Positions 25,240-34,100 of a DNA stretch of 64,000 nucleotides are shown here, one piece after another. Source of the stretch: Abditibacterium sp. (lineage in GTDB: Bacteria > Armatimonadota > Abditibacteriia > Abditibacteriales > Abditibacteriaceae); NCBI GenBank assembly GCA_030448265.1, contig JAUJNG010000007.1, forward strand, positions 73,193 through 137,192, given 5' to 3'. Under the pieces are notes generated by a model. It ran no database searches. It saw only the letters and a program-made list of their open reading frames with translations, and was not told the origin of the DNA. Each line of letters opens with the position of its first letter. The first letter of the stretch is position 1. The position numbers were made by a program, and so were the translations under genes.

Positions 25240-25415
25240 CTGTCACTTGGCAAACCACCCCCGCCGTCGCCCAGAGGGCACCCGACTTCGTAAGGAGGGG
25301 AGACACACTCGCAGTTGTTTTTACTGGAAGAGCGAGGCAGTTTCAATGTGGTCTCCCCTCCTTACGAAGTCGGGTGCCCTCTGGGCGACGGCGGGGGTGG
25401 TTTGCCAAGTGACAG
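25240..25415. repeat. Very long inverted repeat with perfect 65-bp arms
   Basis: The left arm starts CTGTCACTTGGCAAACCACC and the right arm at 25351-25415 is its exact complement. The loop is 46 bases. It fills the ureF-ureG gap. This is the longest perfect arm pair in the window and suggests recent origin or active homogenisation. No relative is seen elsewhere in the window. Confidence 0.92.
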
Positions 25416-25434
25416 TCAAAAAGGATAATCAATT

Positions 25435-26097
25435 ATGCACATGGGATTAGACGCCCACGGCGGCTGGGAAAAACCGCCAACACCGAGAGACCGCGCGTTG
25501 CGCGTTGGCATCGGTGGGCCGGTCGGATCGGGAAAAACCGCGCTGGTCGAGGGTCTGTGCAAGCAACTGCGCGACAAATACAGCCTCGCCGCCATCACCA
25601 ACGACATCTACACCCGCGAAGATGCCCTCATCCTGCTGCGCGCCGGTGCGCTCGACGAAAATCGCATCGTGGGCGTGGAAACCGGCGGCTGCCCGCACAC
25701 CGCGATTCGCGAAGACGCTTCGATGAATTTTGAAGCCATCGAAGAACTGCAAACCCGTTTTTCCGATCTGGACATCGTGTTCATCGAAAGCGGCGGCGAT
25801 AATCTGGCCGCCTCGTTCAGCCCCGAACTGGTGGATGTGTTTATCTACATTATTGATGTCGCGCAGGGCGAAAAAATCCCGCGTAAGGGTGGGCCTGGCA
25901 TCACTCAGTCGGATTTGCTGGTGATTAACAAAATCGACCTCGCGCCACATGTTGGCGCCAGTTTACAGGTGATGGAAAACGACACCAATCGAATGCGTGG
26001 CGCGCGCCCCTGGCTCTTTTCCAACCTGCGCGGCGGCGAGGGACTGGGCCAAATCGCGCACTGGATCGAACATGAGTGGCGCGACTGCCATGATTGA
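25435..26097 (+). CDS. ureG: Urease accessory GTPase UreG
   Basis: A 220-aa SIMIBI-class GTPase that delivers Ni to urease. The P-loop is GGPVGSGKT at residues 27-35. The metal-binding CPH motif is in [11 protein letters not shown], Walker B is [11 protein letters not shown] and the base-specificity motif is NKIDLA. The N-terminus HMGLDAHG has two His but no His-rich tract of the kind seen where UreE is missing. Its end overlaps the ureD start by 8 bp. Confidence 0.96.
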   Translation: MHMGLDAHGGWEKPPTPRDRALRVGIGGPVGSGKTALVEGLCKQLRDKYSLAAITNDIYTREDALILLRAGALDENRIVGVETGGCPHTAIREDASMNFEAIEELQTRFSDLDIVFIESGGDNLAASFSPELVDVFIYIIDVAQGEKIPRKGGPGITQSDLLVINKIDLAPHVGASLQVMENDTNRMRGARPWLFSNLRGGEGLGQIAHWIEHEWRDCHD

Positions 26098-26917
26098 AGT
26101 AGCGCCCACTGGGCGTCTCGAAGCGCGCTTTGAAAGCGCGGGCGGAAAAACGCAGATGACGCGGTGTTTCGCTGCGGCGCCGCTCAAAATCGCCAAAACT
26201 TTCGCGCAGGGTGACGGCCTTGGCGTGTGCGTCATGGACTGCTCGCCTGGACTTCTGGCGGGCGATTGGTATCAGTTCAACTGGCATCTGGAAGAAAAGG
26301 CCCGCGTTTTCGTCACGACTCAGGGTTTCACGCGGGTTCATCCTTCGCGCGAAAATCCGTGCCGTCTGAAGCAGAAAATTCATCTCCAACGTGGCGCGAA
26401 TCTGGAGTGGTTTCCCGAACCGACGACGCTCTTCGAAGGCGCGGCGCTGCGAACCGAGTGCGAGGTCGAAATGGCCGCCGACGCGACGTTTGTGGGGTGC
26501 GAAATCGTGTGCGCGGGCCGCGTCGGGCGCGGCGAAGCGTTCGGGTTTCACGCGCTGCAAAGCCGTCTGCGCGTGCGGCGCGAGGGCCGCTTGATTTTCG
26601 TCAGTCAAACCGCCCTGCGGCCTTCCCATTTCGACCCCACGCGCATCGGCGCCTGGCGGGATTTCACGCATCAGGGCCAATTTCTCGTTTTTTCGTCGCG
26701 CGCGGGCGATGGTTTGCTCCCCGTGCTGCGCGAGGTTTTGGGCGAAACGGAGCGGGTGTGGGGCGGCGCGAGTTTGTCGGATGAGGCCGGAGTTGTCGTC
26801 TCGCTTCTGGGCCGGCGCGCCTGGGATGTGCAGGACATCGCGGCGCGACTGCGCCAGGCGACGCGGGAGTTTCTACGAGGAGCCGCGAGCGAGCAAACTG
26901 AGTGTTCACACGCCTAA
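26090..26917 (+). CDS. ureD: Urease accessory protein UreD
   Basis: A 275-aa urease scaffold protein. Landmarks are [27 protein letters not shown] (usual form TxxxxK) and [13 protein letters not shown], with RVGRGEAF later. ATG 26090 ([14 protein letters not shown]) overlaps the ureG stop; an in-frame ATG at 26072 would add six residues. With UreF and UreG it forms the Ni-insertion complex. The gene order ureF-G-D has no ureE. Confidence 0.92.
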   Translation: MIEVAPTGRLEARFESAGGKTQMTRCFAAAPLKIAKTFAQGDGLGVCVMDCSPGLLAGDWYQFNWHLEEKARVFVTTQGFTRVHPSRENPCRLKQKIHLQRGANLEWFPEPTTLFEGAALRTECEVEMAADATFVGCEIVCAGRVGRGEAFGFHALQSRLRVRREGRLIFVSQTALRPSHFDPTRIGAWRDFTHQGQFLVFSSRAGDGLLPVLREVLGETERVWGGASLSDEAGVVVSLLGRRAWDVQDIAARLRQATREFLRGAASEQTECSHA

Positions 26918-26961
26918 ACAGCCTCTTACCCGCAGAACATTGTATACCGACCCTTTCCCGC

Positions 26962-28479
26962 ATGATTTCCAACCTGAAACCCATTGAAATTTGGTTCGCG
27001 ACCGGCAGCCAGCACCTTTATGGCCCCGAAACCTTGAAACAAGTTGCGGCGCACTCGCAAAGCATCGCGCAGGGCCTTGATGCCGGCCCCGATATTCCCC
27101 TGAAAGTCCTGTTCAAGCCCATCGTGACCACGCCCGAAGAGATTCGCGCGCTGTGTGTCGAAGCAAGTAACTCGCCGCAGTGCGGCGGCGTCATCGCGTG
27201 GATGCACACTTTTTCGCCCGCCAAAATGTGGATCGGCGGGCTGTCGGTGTTGACCAAGCCCTTGCTTCATCTGCACACCCAGTTCAACCGCGATTTGCCC
27301 TGGGGCAAAATCGACATGGATTTTATGAACCTCAATCAGGCCGCGCACGGCGACCGCGAATTCGGTTTCATCGGCGCGCGGATGCGAATCGCGCGCAAAG
27401 TCGTGGTGGGCTACTGGGAAGACGGCGACGTGCATGCGCGCATCGCGCGCTGGATGCGCGCGGCGCGCGGCTGGCACGACTGGCAGGGCGCGCGTTTCGC
27501 GCGTTTCGGCGACAATATGCGCTTCGTCGCCGTCACCGAGGGCGATAAAGTCGCGGCGGAAATCAAACTCGGCTATATGGTCAACGGCTACGGCATCGGC
27601 GATTTAGTCGCAAGCATGGACGCGGTTCCCGACGCCCAAATCAACGAATTATGCGCTCAATATGAACGGGAATATGAGGTCTCTGAGGAATTGAAAACGG
27701 GCGGCGCACGCCACGAGTCGTTGCGCTACGAAGCGCGCATCGAACTTGGTTTGCTCTCGTTTCTGGAAGAAAACGGTTGCGTGGGTTTCACCGATTCGTT
27801 CGAGGTTTTGCACGGTGTGCAGCAGTTGCCAGGACTGGCGACGCAGCGCGTCATGGCGGCGGGCTACGGTTTTGGCGGCGAGGGCGACTGGAAAACCTGC
27901 GCCCTGCTGCGCGCCATGAAAGTGATGGCCGAAGGTTTGGACGGCGGCACCTCGTTTATGGAGGATTACACCTACCATCTGCACTCCGACGCCCATCAGG
28001 TTCTGGGCGCCCATATGCTGGAAATCTGTCCGACAATCGCCGCCGCCAGACCAAAAGTCGAAATTCATCCGCTTGGCATCGGCGGCAAAGCCGATCCGGT
28101 GAGATTGGTATTCGATACGCCGTCTGGCGCGGCGATCAACGCTTCGCTGGTGGATGTCGGCAACCGTTTTCGACTCATTGTCAACGAAGTGGAGGTGGTT
28201 GCCCCCGCGCAGGCGCTGCCGAATTTGCCGGTCGCGCGCGCCATCTGGGAGCCGAAGCCCGATTTCAAGGTCGCCGCCGCCGCATGGATTTGGGCGGGCG
28301 GCGCGCATCACACCGGTTTTTCGCTTGCGCTCGACGCCGAAACCCTCGAAGACTTCGCCGAAATCGCGGGCGTAGAGTTTCTGCTCATTGGCGAAGGCAC
28401 GACGGTGCGCGAACTCAAGCAGCAGCTCCGCACCAACGAGGTTTATTACGCGCTGTCGCAGGGATTTGGTCGCTCTTAA
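26962..28479 (+). CDS. araA: L-arabinose isomerase AraA
   Basis: Cytoplasmic isomerase converting L-arabinose to L-ribulose, 505 aa, full length. Landmarks are [13 protein letters not shown] at the N-terminus, [17 protein letters not shown] and LHLHTQFN. Catalytic and metal regions are [12 protein letters not shown] and FMEDYTYHL, with the HAGAHMLE equivalent [10 protein letters not shown]. The start ATG 26962 matches the family ([12 protein letters not shown]). It lies 44 bp after ureD and begins the arabinose operon. Confidence 0.96.
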   Translation: MISNLKPIEIWFATGSQHLYGPETLKQVAAHSQSIAQGLDAGPDIPLKVLFKPIVTTPEEIRALCVEASNSPQCGGVIAWMHTFSPAKMWIGGLSVLTKPLLHLHTQFNRDLPWGKIDMDFMNLNQAAHGDREFGFIGARMRIARKVVVGYWEDGDVHARIARWMRAARGWHDWQGARFARFGDNMRFVAVTEGDKVAAEIKLGYMVNGYGIGDLVASMDAVPDAQINELCAQYEREYEVSEELKTGGARHESLRYEARIELGLLSFLEENGCVGFTDSFEVLHGVQQLPGLATQRVMAAGYGFGGEGDWKTCALLRAMKVMAEGLDGGTSFMEDYTYHLHSDAHQVLGAHMLEICPTIAAARPKVEIHPLGIGGKADPVRLVFDTPSGAAINASLVDVGNRFRLIVNEVEVVAPAQALPNLPVARAIWEPKPDFKVAAAAWIWAGGAHHTGFSLALDAETLEDFAEIAGVEFLLIGEGTTVRELKQQLRTNEVYYALSQGFGRS

Positions 28480-28501
28480 TTGGCTTCCGCAGAAACGCGA
28501 T

Positions 28502-28650
28502 AATGACCGGTTCCCTCTCCCGCTTGCGGGGGAGGGTTAGGGAGGGGGAATCCTGTAACCTGGCTGAAGTTGGAACTTCCAAATTGCGAAACCTTCCAGA
28601 TTCCCCCTCCCTAACCCTCCCCCGCAAGCGGGAGGGGGAACCGGTCAATT
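28502..28650. repeat. Long inverted repeat, family D copy 1
   Basis: Arms of about 50 bp begin AATGACCGGTTCCCTCTCCC and end GGGAACCGGTCAATT, with GGGAGGGTTAGGGAGGG inside. A second copy with the same GACCGGTTCCCTCTC ends lies at 48187-48331. It occupies the gap between araA and the dehydrogenase gene. Confidence 0.9.
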
Positions 28651-28667
28651 CCACACTCATACTCCCC

Positions 28668-29672
28668 ATGAACACCCAAACCGCCGTCCGGCTTCACGGC
28701 CCCTCCGATTTGCGCGTTGAAACCGTGCCGTTTTCGCCTCAGCTCGCGCCCAATGAAGCCCTCATTCGCATTTGCGCGACGGGCGTTTGCGGTTCGGATT
28801 TGCATCCGTATGAAACCGGATCTATCGGCTCAACAGTTTTGAATCAGCCGCTCGTTCTGGGGCACGAATTTTCCGGCATTGTCGTAGAAATGGGATCCGA
28901 CGTTGAAAATTTGGAAGTCGGCGCGCGGGTGGCGGTCGATCCGGCGTGGACGTGTGGACAGTGCCGCGAATGTCGCAGCGGCCATCAAAATCTGTGTCGC
29001 CAACAGCGTTTTTGCGGTCTGGCGCCCAACGACGGCAGTTTGCGCGGGCGCATCGTGGCGCCGGCGCGCTTTTGCCATCCCGTTTCTGATGCGATGAGCG
29101 ATGCCGCCGCCGCGCTTCTGGAACCGCTCGGCATCGCGCTTCATGCCACCGATCTGGCGCGCATTCGTGTCGGCAGTTCAGTGGCCATTCTGGGCGCGGG
29201 GCCGATTGGTTTGTGCCTCGCGCAAACCGTGCGGCTCGCGGGCGCGTCGCCGGTGTGGATATACGATCCGCTCGAATATCGTCAATATTTCGCCGAACGG
29301 TTCGGCGCGCTGCCGTTGCCCCAAAATGTCGAAGCCGATGTTGTCATTGAAGCGGCGTGGGCGCGCGAATCGGTGCAGCGCGCGATGGAGATCGCGCGGC
29401 CTGGCGGCACGGTAGTTCTGGTCGGCATTCCCTTTGAGGACAGCGTGACGTTTTCCCATTCCGTCGCGCGGCGCAAAGGATTGACGATAATGATGAGCCG
29501 CCGCATGAACCACACTTATCCGCGCGCGATTCGGCTCGTGGAAAGCGGACAGGTCGATTTAGAAAGCCTTATTACCCATCGTTTTCCGCTTCAGGAAACG
29601 CCGCAGGCGTTCGAGATGAACGCAAAATATCAGGATGATGTCGTGAAAATCATCATCGAAAATTCCCCATGA
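28668..29672 (+). CDS. Zinc-dependent medium-chain alcohol/polyol dehydrogenase
   Basis: A 334-aa MDR dehydrogenase resembling sorbitol or threonine dehydrogenases. Catalytic zinc ligands are seen in GVCGSDLH and GHEFSG. Structural zinc Cys are in CGQCRECRSGHQNLC. The NAD(P) site is GAGPIG. I chose ATG 28668 after the repeat because the longer frame only reads through araA. Its stop overlaps the araB start by 4 bp, so it belongs to the arabinose operon, possibly oxidising arabitol, xylitol or a related polyol into the pathway. Confidence 0.9.
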   Translation: MNTQTAVRLHGPSDLRVETVPFSPQLAPNEALIRICATGVCGSDLHPYETGSIGSTVLNQPLVLGHEFSGIVVEMGSDVENLEVGARVAVDPAWTCGQCRECRSGHQNLCRQQRFCGLAPNDGSLRGRIVAPARFCHPVSDAMSDAAAALLEPLGIALHATDLARIRVGSSVAILGAGPIGLCLAQTVRLAGASPVWIYDPLEYRQYFAERFGALPLPQNVEADVVIEAAWARESVQRAMEIARPGGTVVLVGIPFEDSVTFSHSVARRKGLTIMMSRRMNHTYPRAIRLVESGQVDLESLITHRFPLQETPQAFEMNAKYQDDVVKIIIENSP

Positions 29673-31327
29673 ACCCTCAATATGTCCTTGGCCTCGATTA
29701 CGGCACCAACTCGGTGCGCTCGCTGCTGGTGAGCGTTGAAGACGGGCGCGAAATCGCCACCGCGACGTGGAATTACGCGCACGGCGAAAATGGAATTTTG
29801 CTGGCGCGCGACCCCAATCTGGCGCGCCAGCATCCCGACGATTATCTCGAAGGCGCAAAGCAAACCATCCTCGCCGCGCTGAAACAGGCGCAGGCGGTCG
29901 CAGGCTTTTCGCCGTCGCAAGTCGTGGGAATTGGCGTGGACACGACTGGTTCAACGCCCCTTCCTGTTGACCAGAACGGCCTTCCGCTCGCTTTCGATGC
30001 GCGCTTTGAGGGCAATTTGAACGCTCTCGCCTGGCTGTGGAAAGACCATACGAGCGTCGCCGAAGCCGCGCGAATCACCGAACTGGCGTCGCAGATGCGC
30101 CCGCAATACCTCGCCAAATGCGGCGGGACGTATTCGAGCGAATGGTATTTCTCCAAAATCTGGCATTGCCTCAACACCGACGAAGCCGTTTTCGACGCCG
30201 CGCACAGTTGGGTCGAGTGCGCCGATTGGATTCCGGCGATGCTCACGAGCACGCAGGCGCCGCAGAAACTGACCGTGAGCGTATGCGCGGCGGGCCACAA
30301 AGCGATGTGGAACGACGAGTGGGGCGGTTTCCCCGACGCCGAGTTTCTGGGCGCTTTGCATCCCAAATTGGCGCAGCTTCGCGCGCGCATGAGCGAGAAT
30401 GTGCGCGCCATTGACCAGTCGGTGGGCGGACTGAGCGAAGAATGGGCGCAAAAAACCGGACTGAGTGCGGGAATTCCCGTCGCGGTCGGCGCCTTTGACG
30501 CGCATCTGGGCGGGGTAGGGGCGGGCATCGCGCCAGGAACGCTTGTGAAGACGCTGGGCACTTCGACCTGCGATTTGATGGTCGTGCCCGAAGCCCAAAA
30601 TCTGGCCGATATTCCTGGGCTGTGCGGCATCGTTCCAGGCTCGATTCTGCCGCATTTTTACGGTCTGGAAGCCGGACAGAGCGCGGTCGGCGATATTTTC
30701 AACTGGTTCGTGGACGTTTTGAAGGCCGGAACGCATCAGGAACTCACGCAGGCCGCCTCAAAGTTGCAGGCGGGCGAATCGGGGCTTTTGGCGCTCGACT
30801 GGAACAACGGCAACCGCACGGTTTTAGTCGATCAGCGTTTGACGGGCCTTCTCATCGGCCAGACGCTTTACACCACGCCAGGCGAAATTTATCGCGCGCT
30901 GATCGAAGCGACGGCGTTTGGCGCACTCACCATCATCAACCGCCTGGAAGAATACGGCGTGTTGGTGGAGCGGGTGGTGAATTGCGGCGGCATCGCCGAG
31001 AAAAATCCCGTCGTGATGCAGATTTACGCCGACATCATTGGGCGTCCGATGATGGTGTCGCGCTCGTCGCAAACCTGCGCGCTGGGCGCGGCGATTGCGG
31101 CGGCGGTCGTGGCCAAGTCTTTCCCCGATTTCGCCTCGGCCCAACAGGTGATGACGGACCTCAAAGACGTGGAATACACGCCCAATCCCGACGCGCACGC
31201 GGTTTACCAGCAGCTTTTCGCGCTCTATGGCCAATTGCACGATGCCTTCGGCACGCCCCAGGGCGGCGGCAATTTGTTTAACGTGATGAAAACGCTGCTC
31301 GACATCCGCGAAACGGCTCGAAAATAA
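29669..31327 (+). CDS. araB: L-ribulokinase AraB
   Basis: FGGY-family kinase phosphorylating L-ribulose, 552 aa. N-terminal phosphate-binding GLDYGTNSVRSLLV, substrate region GVDTTGSTPLPVD, GGTYSSEWYFSKIWH and the catalytic-base segment VAVGAFDAHLGGVGAGI are present. The C-terminal ATPase domain has VNCGGIAEKNPVVMQIYADI. Start overlaps the dehydrogenase stop (ATGA). The family assignment is clear from GALTIINRLEEYG and the araA/araD context. Confidence 0.95.
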   Translation: MNPQYVLGLDYGTNSVRSLLVSVEDGREIATATWNYAHGENGILLARDPNLARQHPDDYLEGAKQTILAALKQAQAVAGFSPSQVVGIGVDTTGSTPLPVDQNGLPLAFDARFEGNLNALAWLWKDHTSVAEAARITELASQMRPQYLAKCGGTYSSEWYFSKIWHCLNTDEAVFDAAHSWVECADWIPAMLTSTQAPQKLTVSVCAAGHKAMWNDEWGGFPDAEFLGALHPKLAQLRARMSENVRAIDQSVGGLSEEWAQKTGLSAGIPVAVGAFDAHLGGVGAGIAPGTLVKTLGTSTCDLMVVPEAQNLADIPGLCGIVPGSILPHFYGLEAGQSAVGDIFNWFVDVLKAGTHQELTQAASKLQAGESGLLALDWNNGNRTVLVDQRLTGLLIGQTLYTTPGEIYRALIEATAFGALTIINRLEEYGVLVERVVNCGGIAEKNPVVMQIYADIIGRPMMVSRSSQTCALGAAIAAAVVAKSFPDFASAQQVMTDLKDVEYTPNPDAHAVYQQLFALYGQLHDAFGTPQGGGNLFNVMKTLLDIRETARK

Positions 31328-31403
31328 GCCACAGAGAGGCACAGAGTTTTTTCAATTCAATTCCTCTGTGCCTCTCTGTGTGTTCTCTGTGTTCTCTGTG
31401 GCT
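31328..31403. repeat. Imperfect CCACAGAG-type inverted repeat
   Basis: GCCACAGAGAGGCACAGAG on the left pairs with CTCTGTGCCTCTCTGTG, followed by extra CTCTGTG units on the right that end CTGTGGC. It fills the araB-araD gap and shares the CCACA-type ends with the repeats near 831 and 39804. Confidence 0.78.
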
Positions 31404-31412
31404 CCAAAAAAT

Positions 31413-32105
31413 ATGCTCGAAACTCTCAAACAACAGGTGTGCGAGGCCAATTTAAAGTTGGTGGCCGAAGGTCTGGTCATTCAAACCTGGGGCAATGTGT
31501 CGGGTGTTGACCGCGAGGGCGACCATCTCGTCATCAAGCCGTCGGGCGTGCCTTACGCCGAAATGCGACCCGAACAGATGGTGGTTTTATCTCTCGAAAG
31601 CGGGCAACAGGTCGAGGGCAATTTGCGGCCTTCGTCCGACACGCCCACGCACTTGATTCTGGCGCGCGCCTTTCCTCACATCGGTGGTATCGTCCACACT
31701 CACAGTCTCTACGCGACGGCGTGGGCGCAGGCCAAACGTCCCATTCCCGCGCTGGGCACCACCCACGCCGATTATTTCGATGGCGACATTCCCTGCACGC
31801 GGGTTTTGACGCCCGAAGAGATCGCCGGAGAGTATGAAGCCAACACCGGCGAGGTTGTCGTGGAATGCTTCGCTGATTTGGATTCGCGCCGCTTTCCTGG
31901 CGTTCTGGTGGCGTCGCACGCGCCCTTCGTGTGGGGCGAGACGCCCGATATTGCCGTCGAAAACGCCGTGGTTTTGGAAAACGTGGCGCGTCTGGCGTCG
32001 GAAACGCTGCGAATCGCCGCCGATATCGAGGTCATGCAAAGCGAACTCCTCCGCAAACATTTCAATCGCAAGCACGGGCCTGGCGCCTATTACGGGCAAA
32101 AATAG
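31413..32105 (+). CDS. araD: L-ribulose-5-phosphate 4-epimerase AraD
   Basis: Class II aldolase-fold epimerase making D-xylulose 5-phosphate, 230 aa. Landmarks are LVIQTWGNVSGVDR, IKPSGVPY, SSDTPTHL, the zinc ligands in IVHTHSLYATAWAQ and SHAPFVWGE, and the C-terminal HGPGAYYGQK. I use ATG 31413 (MLETLKQQVCEANLKL), since the upstream in-frame start at 31368 lies inside the repeat. It is the last intact gene of the arabinose operon. Confidence 0.95.
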   Translation: MLETLKQQVCEANLKLVAEGLVIQTWGNVSGVDREGDHLVIKPSGVPYAEMRPEQMVVLSLESGQQVEGNLRPSSDTPTHLILARAFPHIGGIVHTHSLYATAWAQAKRPIPALGTTHADYFDGDIPCTRVLTPEEIAGEYEANTGEVVVECFADLDSRRFPGVLVASHAPFVWGETPDIAVENAVVLENVARLASETLRIAADIEVMQSELLRKHFNRKHGPGAYYGQK

Positions 32106-32112
32106 AGCTTCG

Positions 32113-32803
32113 ATGGACTTAACATCGGGGCGCGTCACGCTCAAACAGATCGCGCAGGAAACCGGCGTTTCGGTGAGCACAGTGTCCCTTGTGTTGCGCG
32201 GCAAGGCATCGCAGCGCCGCATTTCTTCCGAGGTGCAGCGCCGCGAGGAATATGCTGCCCCGCAGGATTATTCGCCGAATCTGCTGGTGCGCGCGGTGCA
32301 GCAGGGGTGCGCTCACGTTTTGTCGCTTTACAACGCTTTCAACCCCAGGGATCGCGGCGATTATGACATCGATCAAGTCACACGCGCCATCGAGCGCGCG
32401 GCGGGCGCTTTCCACTACGAATTGCCGGTGCACTGCGGTTTTTCGCGGTCGGAAGAAGAAACCTATCGCATCGTGAGCGGCGGACTGGCCGACGGCCCGA
32501 TTTCTCTGAGGCCGCCGCAGGAAAACGCGCTTCTCTCTGCGCCGCGCGGCTTCCCGTGGTCATTTTTGGCCACGCCGACGAGCAGGGCGCGCTTGCGAGC
32601 GTGACCAACGACATGGAAAGCGGATGCGCGAACTCACCGGCTGGCTGGTGAATCTGGGCCATCGCCGCATCGCGGCGCTTACGGATCCCAGCGCACGCAA
32701 CCCAGCCGTCCCCGATCAGCTGTCGCTGGCAGGCTATGACGGCCTGCAATTTCTATCAACCAGCCCCCACGTTTTCGCTTCATTCTCGGCAACCAAAAAG
32801 TGA
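32113..32803 (+). pseudogene. Broken LacI-family regulator
   Basis: The start MDLTSGRVTLKQIAQETGVSVSTVSLVLRG encodes a LacI-type helix-turn-helix, given here as VTLKQIAQETGVSVSTVSLV. The frame is lost near 32530-32560. The next part continues in another frame (FGHADEQGALASVTNDMESG), then a third carries RELTGWLVNLGHRRIAALTD. The sequence then jumps from SARNPAV to PDQLSLAGYDG, missing about 80-100 residues of the ligand domain. Two frameshifts plus an internal deletion make it non-functional. It was probably the local arabinose operon repressor. Confidence 0.82.
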
Positions 32804-32927
32804 GCAGTTCGGTGACAACTGCGGCGACGCCGGTATCCCTTGTCGAAAGAGGACGCGAAATCGCCTGGCGAAGGCAATCAGCTTCCCGCGACTACGACCA
32901 TGCGTGGGGCGACAGCGGATGCGGCCC

Positions 32928-34097
32928 TCAAAGGCGGCGCGGCAAATGCCGGTCGGCAAAATCCATAAACCGTGCCCAGTCATACGGCGTGAGATCGTGT
33001 TTGCCGGTTCGCAGGTGATAACCGATATGCCCGTCCAAAAGCGGCGTTTCGGGTTTGGGCAGCGAGTTTAGAGATAAACCCTTGCGCCCGAACAATTCAT
33101 AGACCGGCGACGCGGCGACGCCCGACGCGAATTCGGCTTCGGGGTCGGCCCAGGCGTCCTCGGTGGCGCTGGCGATGTAGAGCAGGCGCGGCGCGATGAG
33201 CGCCAAAAGTTGGTGCTGGTCAACGGGCAATTCGCTTTCCTTATCTCCGAATTTTTTGTAGTTTGCGCTGAACCAGTGGGGGAAACCGGAGTTGATTTTG
33301 GCGATTTTTTCGCCCTGCTTGCCGCGCGCCAGCGCTGCGCCGGTGCTTCCCGAATTATTGGCGACTACGAGGGCGAATCGCGCGTCCTGCGCGCCCGCCC
33401 AGAGCGCGGTTTTGCCGCCGCGCGAATGGCCCACGATGGCAACGCGCCGCGCGTCGATTTGGGCGTCGGTTTGCAGGTAATCCATGACGCGGCTTGCGCC
33501 CCACGCCCACGCCGCTACCGTGCCCCAGGCGTCGCCGGCGCGGGGTTTGTCCCTCGCATCGAAAAGGCCGTGAACGCCGTTTTTGAAGCCGTCATCGACA
33601 TCGGGGTCGAGATCGGCATTCTCGAAAACCGCCGCCGCATAACCGCGCGCGATGAGGTCTTCGGCGGGCCAAAAGGGAGACTGCACCTGGCGCGTAGGGT
33701 CGGTGTGTTTGGCGCCGCGATTGTTAATAAGAACAAAGCAGGGCGCCGCGCCAGTTATGCGATTGGGCACGAAGAGCAGCACGTTGATTGCGCCCTGGCC
33801 TCCTGGGCCGGAAAAGGAAAGCTTGATTTGTTTGCGCGTCGCCGCGCCGTTCATGGCCTCTTTTTGAACGCCCACAACCTCGAATTTCAGGTTTCGAGGC
33901 CGCTCAACCGGCGCGCGGCCATAGATGTTGGCGCGAAACAGTTCGAGTAGCTCCGGTCGCCGTTTGGTTTGCCAATCCTGCACAGAAACGACTTTCTGAC
34001 CACTCGAAAGCGTGAGCGGGTCGGGAATCTCGATGGTTTCTCCGTGGAGGTTGACGCTTGTCATAACGACTAAAGCTGCTGCAAGGGGTAGATTCAT
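32928..34097 (-). CDS. Secreted CE15-like glucuronoyl esterase/alpha-beta hydrolase
   Basis: A 389-aa alpha/beta hydrolase with a short signal peptide (MNLPLAAALVVMTSVNLHGE). The nucleophile elbow is VGHSRGGKTALW, an acidic residue sits in ASATEDAWADP, and the His is in DGHIGYHLRTGKHDLTPYDW (first twenty residues). CE15 enzymes cleave esters between glucuronic acid on xylan and lignin; canonical members have GCSRxGK where this has GHSRGGK. It starts 3 bases after the broken GH74-like gene and was probably cotranscribed with it. Confidence 0.85.
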   Translation of the reverse strand: MNLPLAAALVVMTSVNLHGETIEIPDPLTLSSGQKVVSVQDWQTKRRPELLELFRANIYGRAPVERPRNLKFEVVGVQKEAMNGAATRKQIKLSFSGPGGQGAINVLLFVPNRITGAAPCFVLINNRGAKHTDPTRQVQSPFWPAEDLIARGYAAAVFENADLDPDVDDGFKNGVHGLFDARDKPRAGDAWGTVAAWAWGASRVMDYLQTDAQIDARRVAIVGHSRGGKTALWAGAQDARFALVVANNSGSTGAALARGKQGEKIAKINSGFPHWFSANYKKFGDKESELPVDQHQLLALIAPRLLYIASATEDAWADPEAEFASGVAASPVYELFGRKGLSLNSLPKPETPLLDGHIGYHLRTGKHDLTPYDWARFMDFADRHLPRRL

Positions 34098-34100
34098 AGT

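Noticed and set aside
32804..32927. Another gene remnant between the LacI pseudogene and the CE15-like gene
   Set aside because: Short frames there have no family match and no start signals; too little to support a call.
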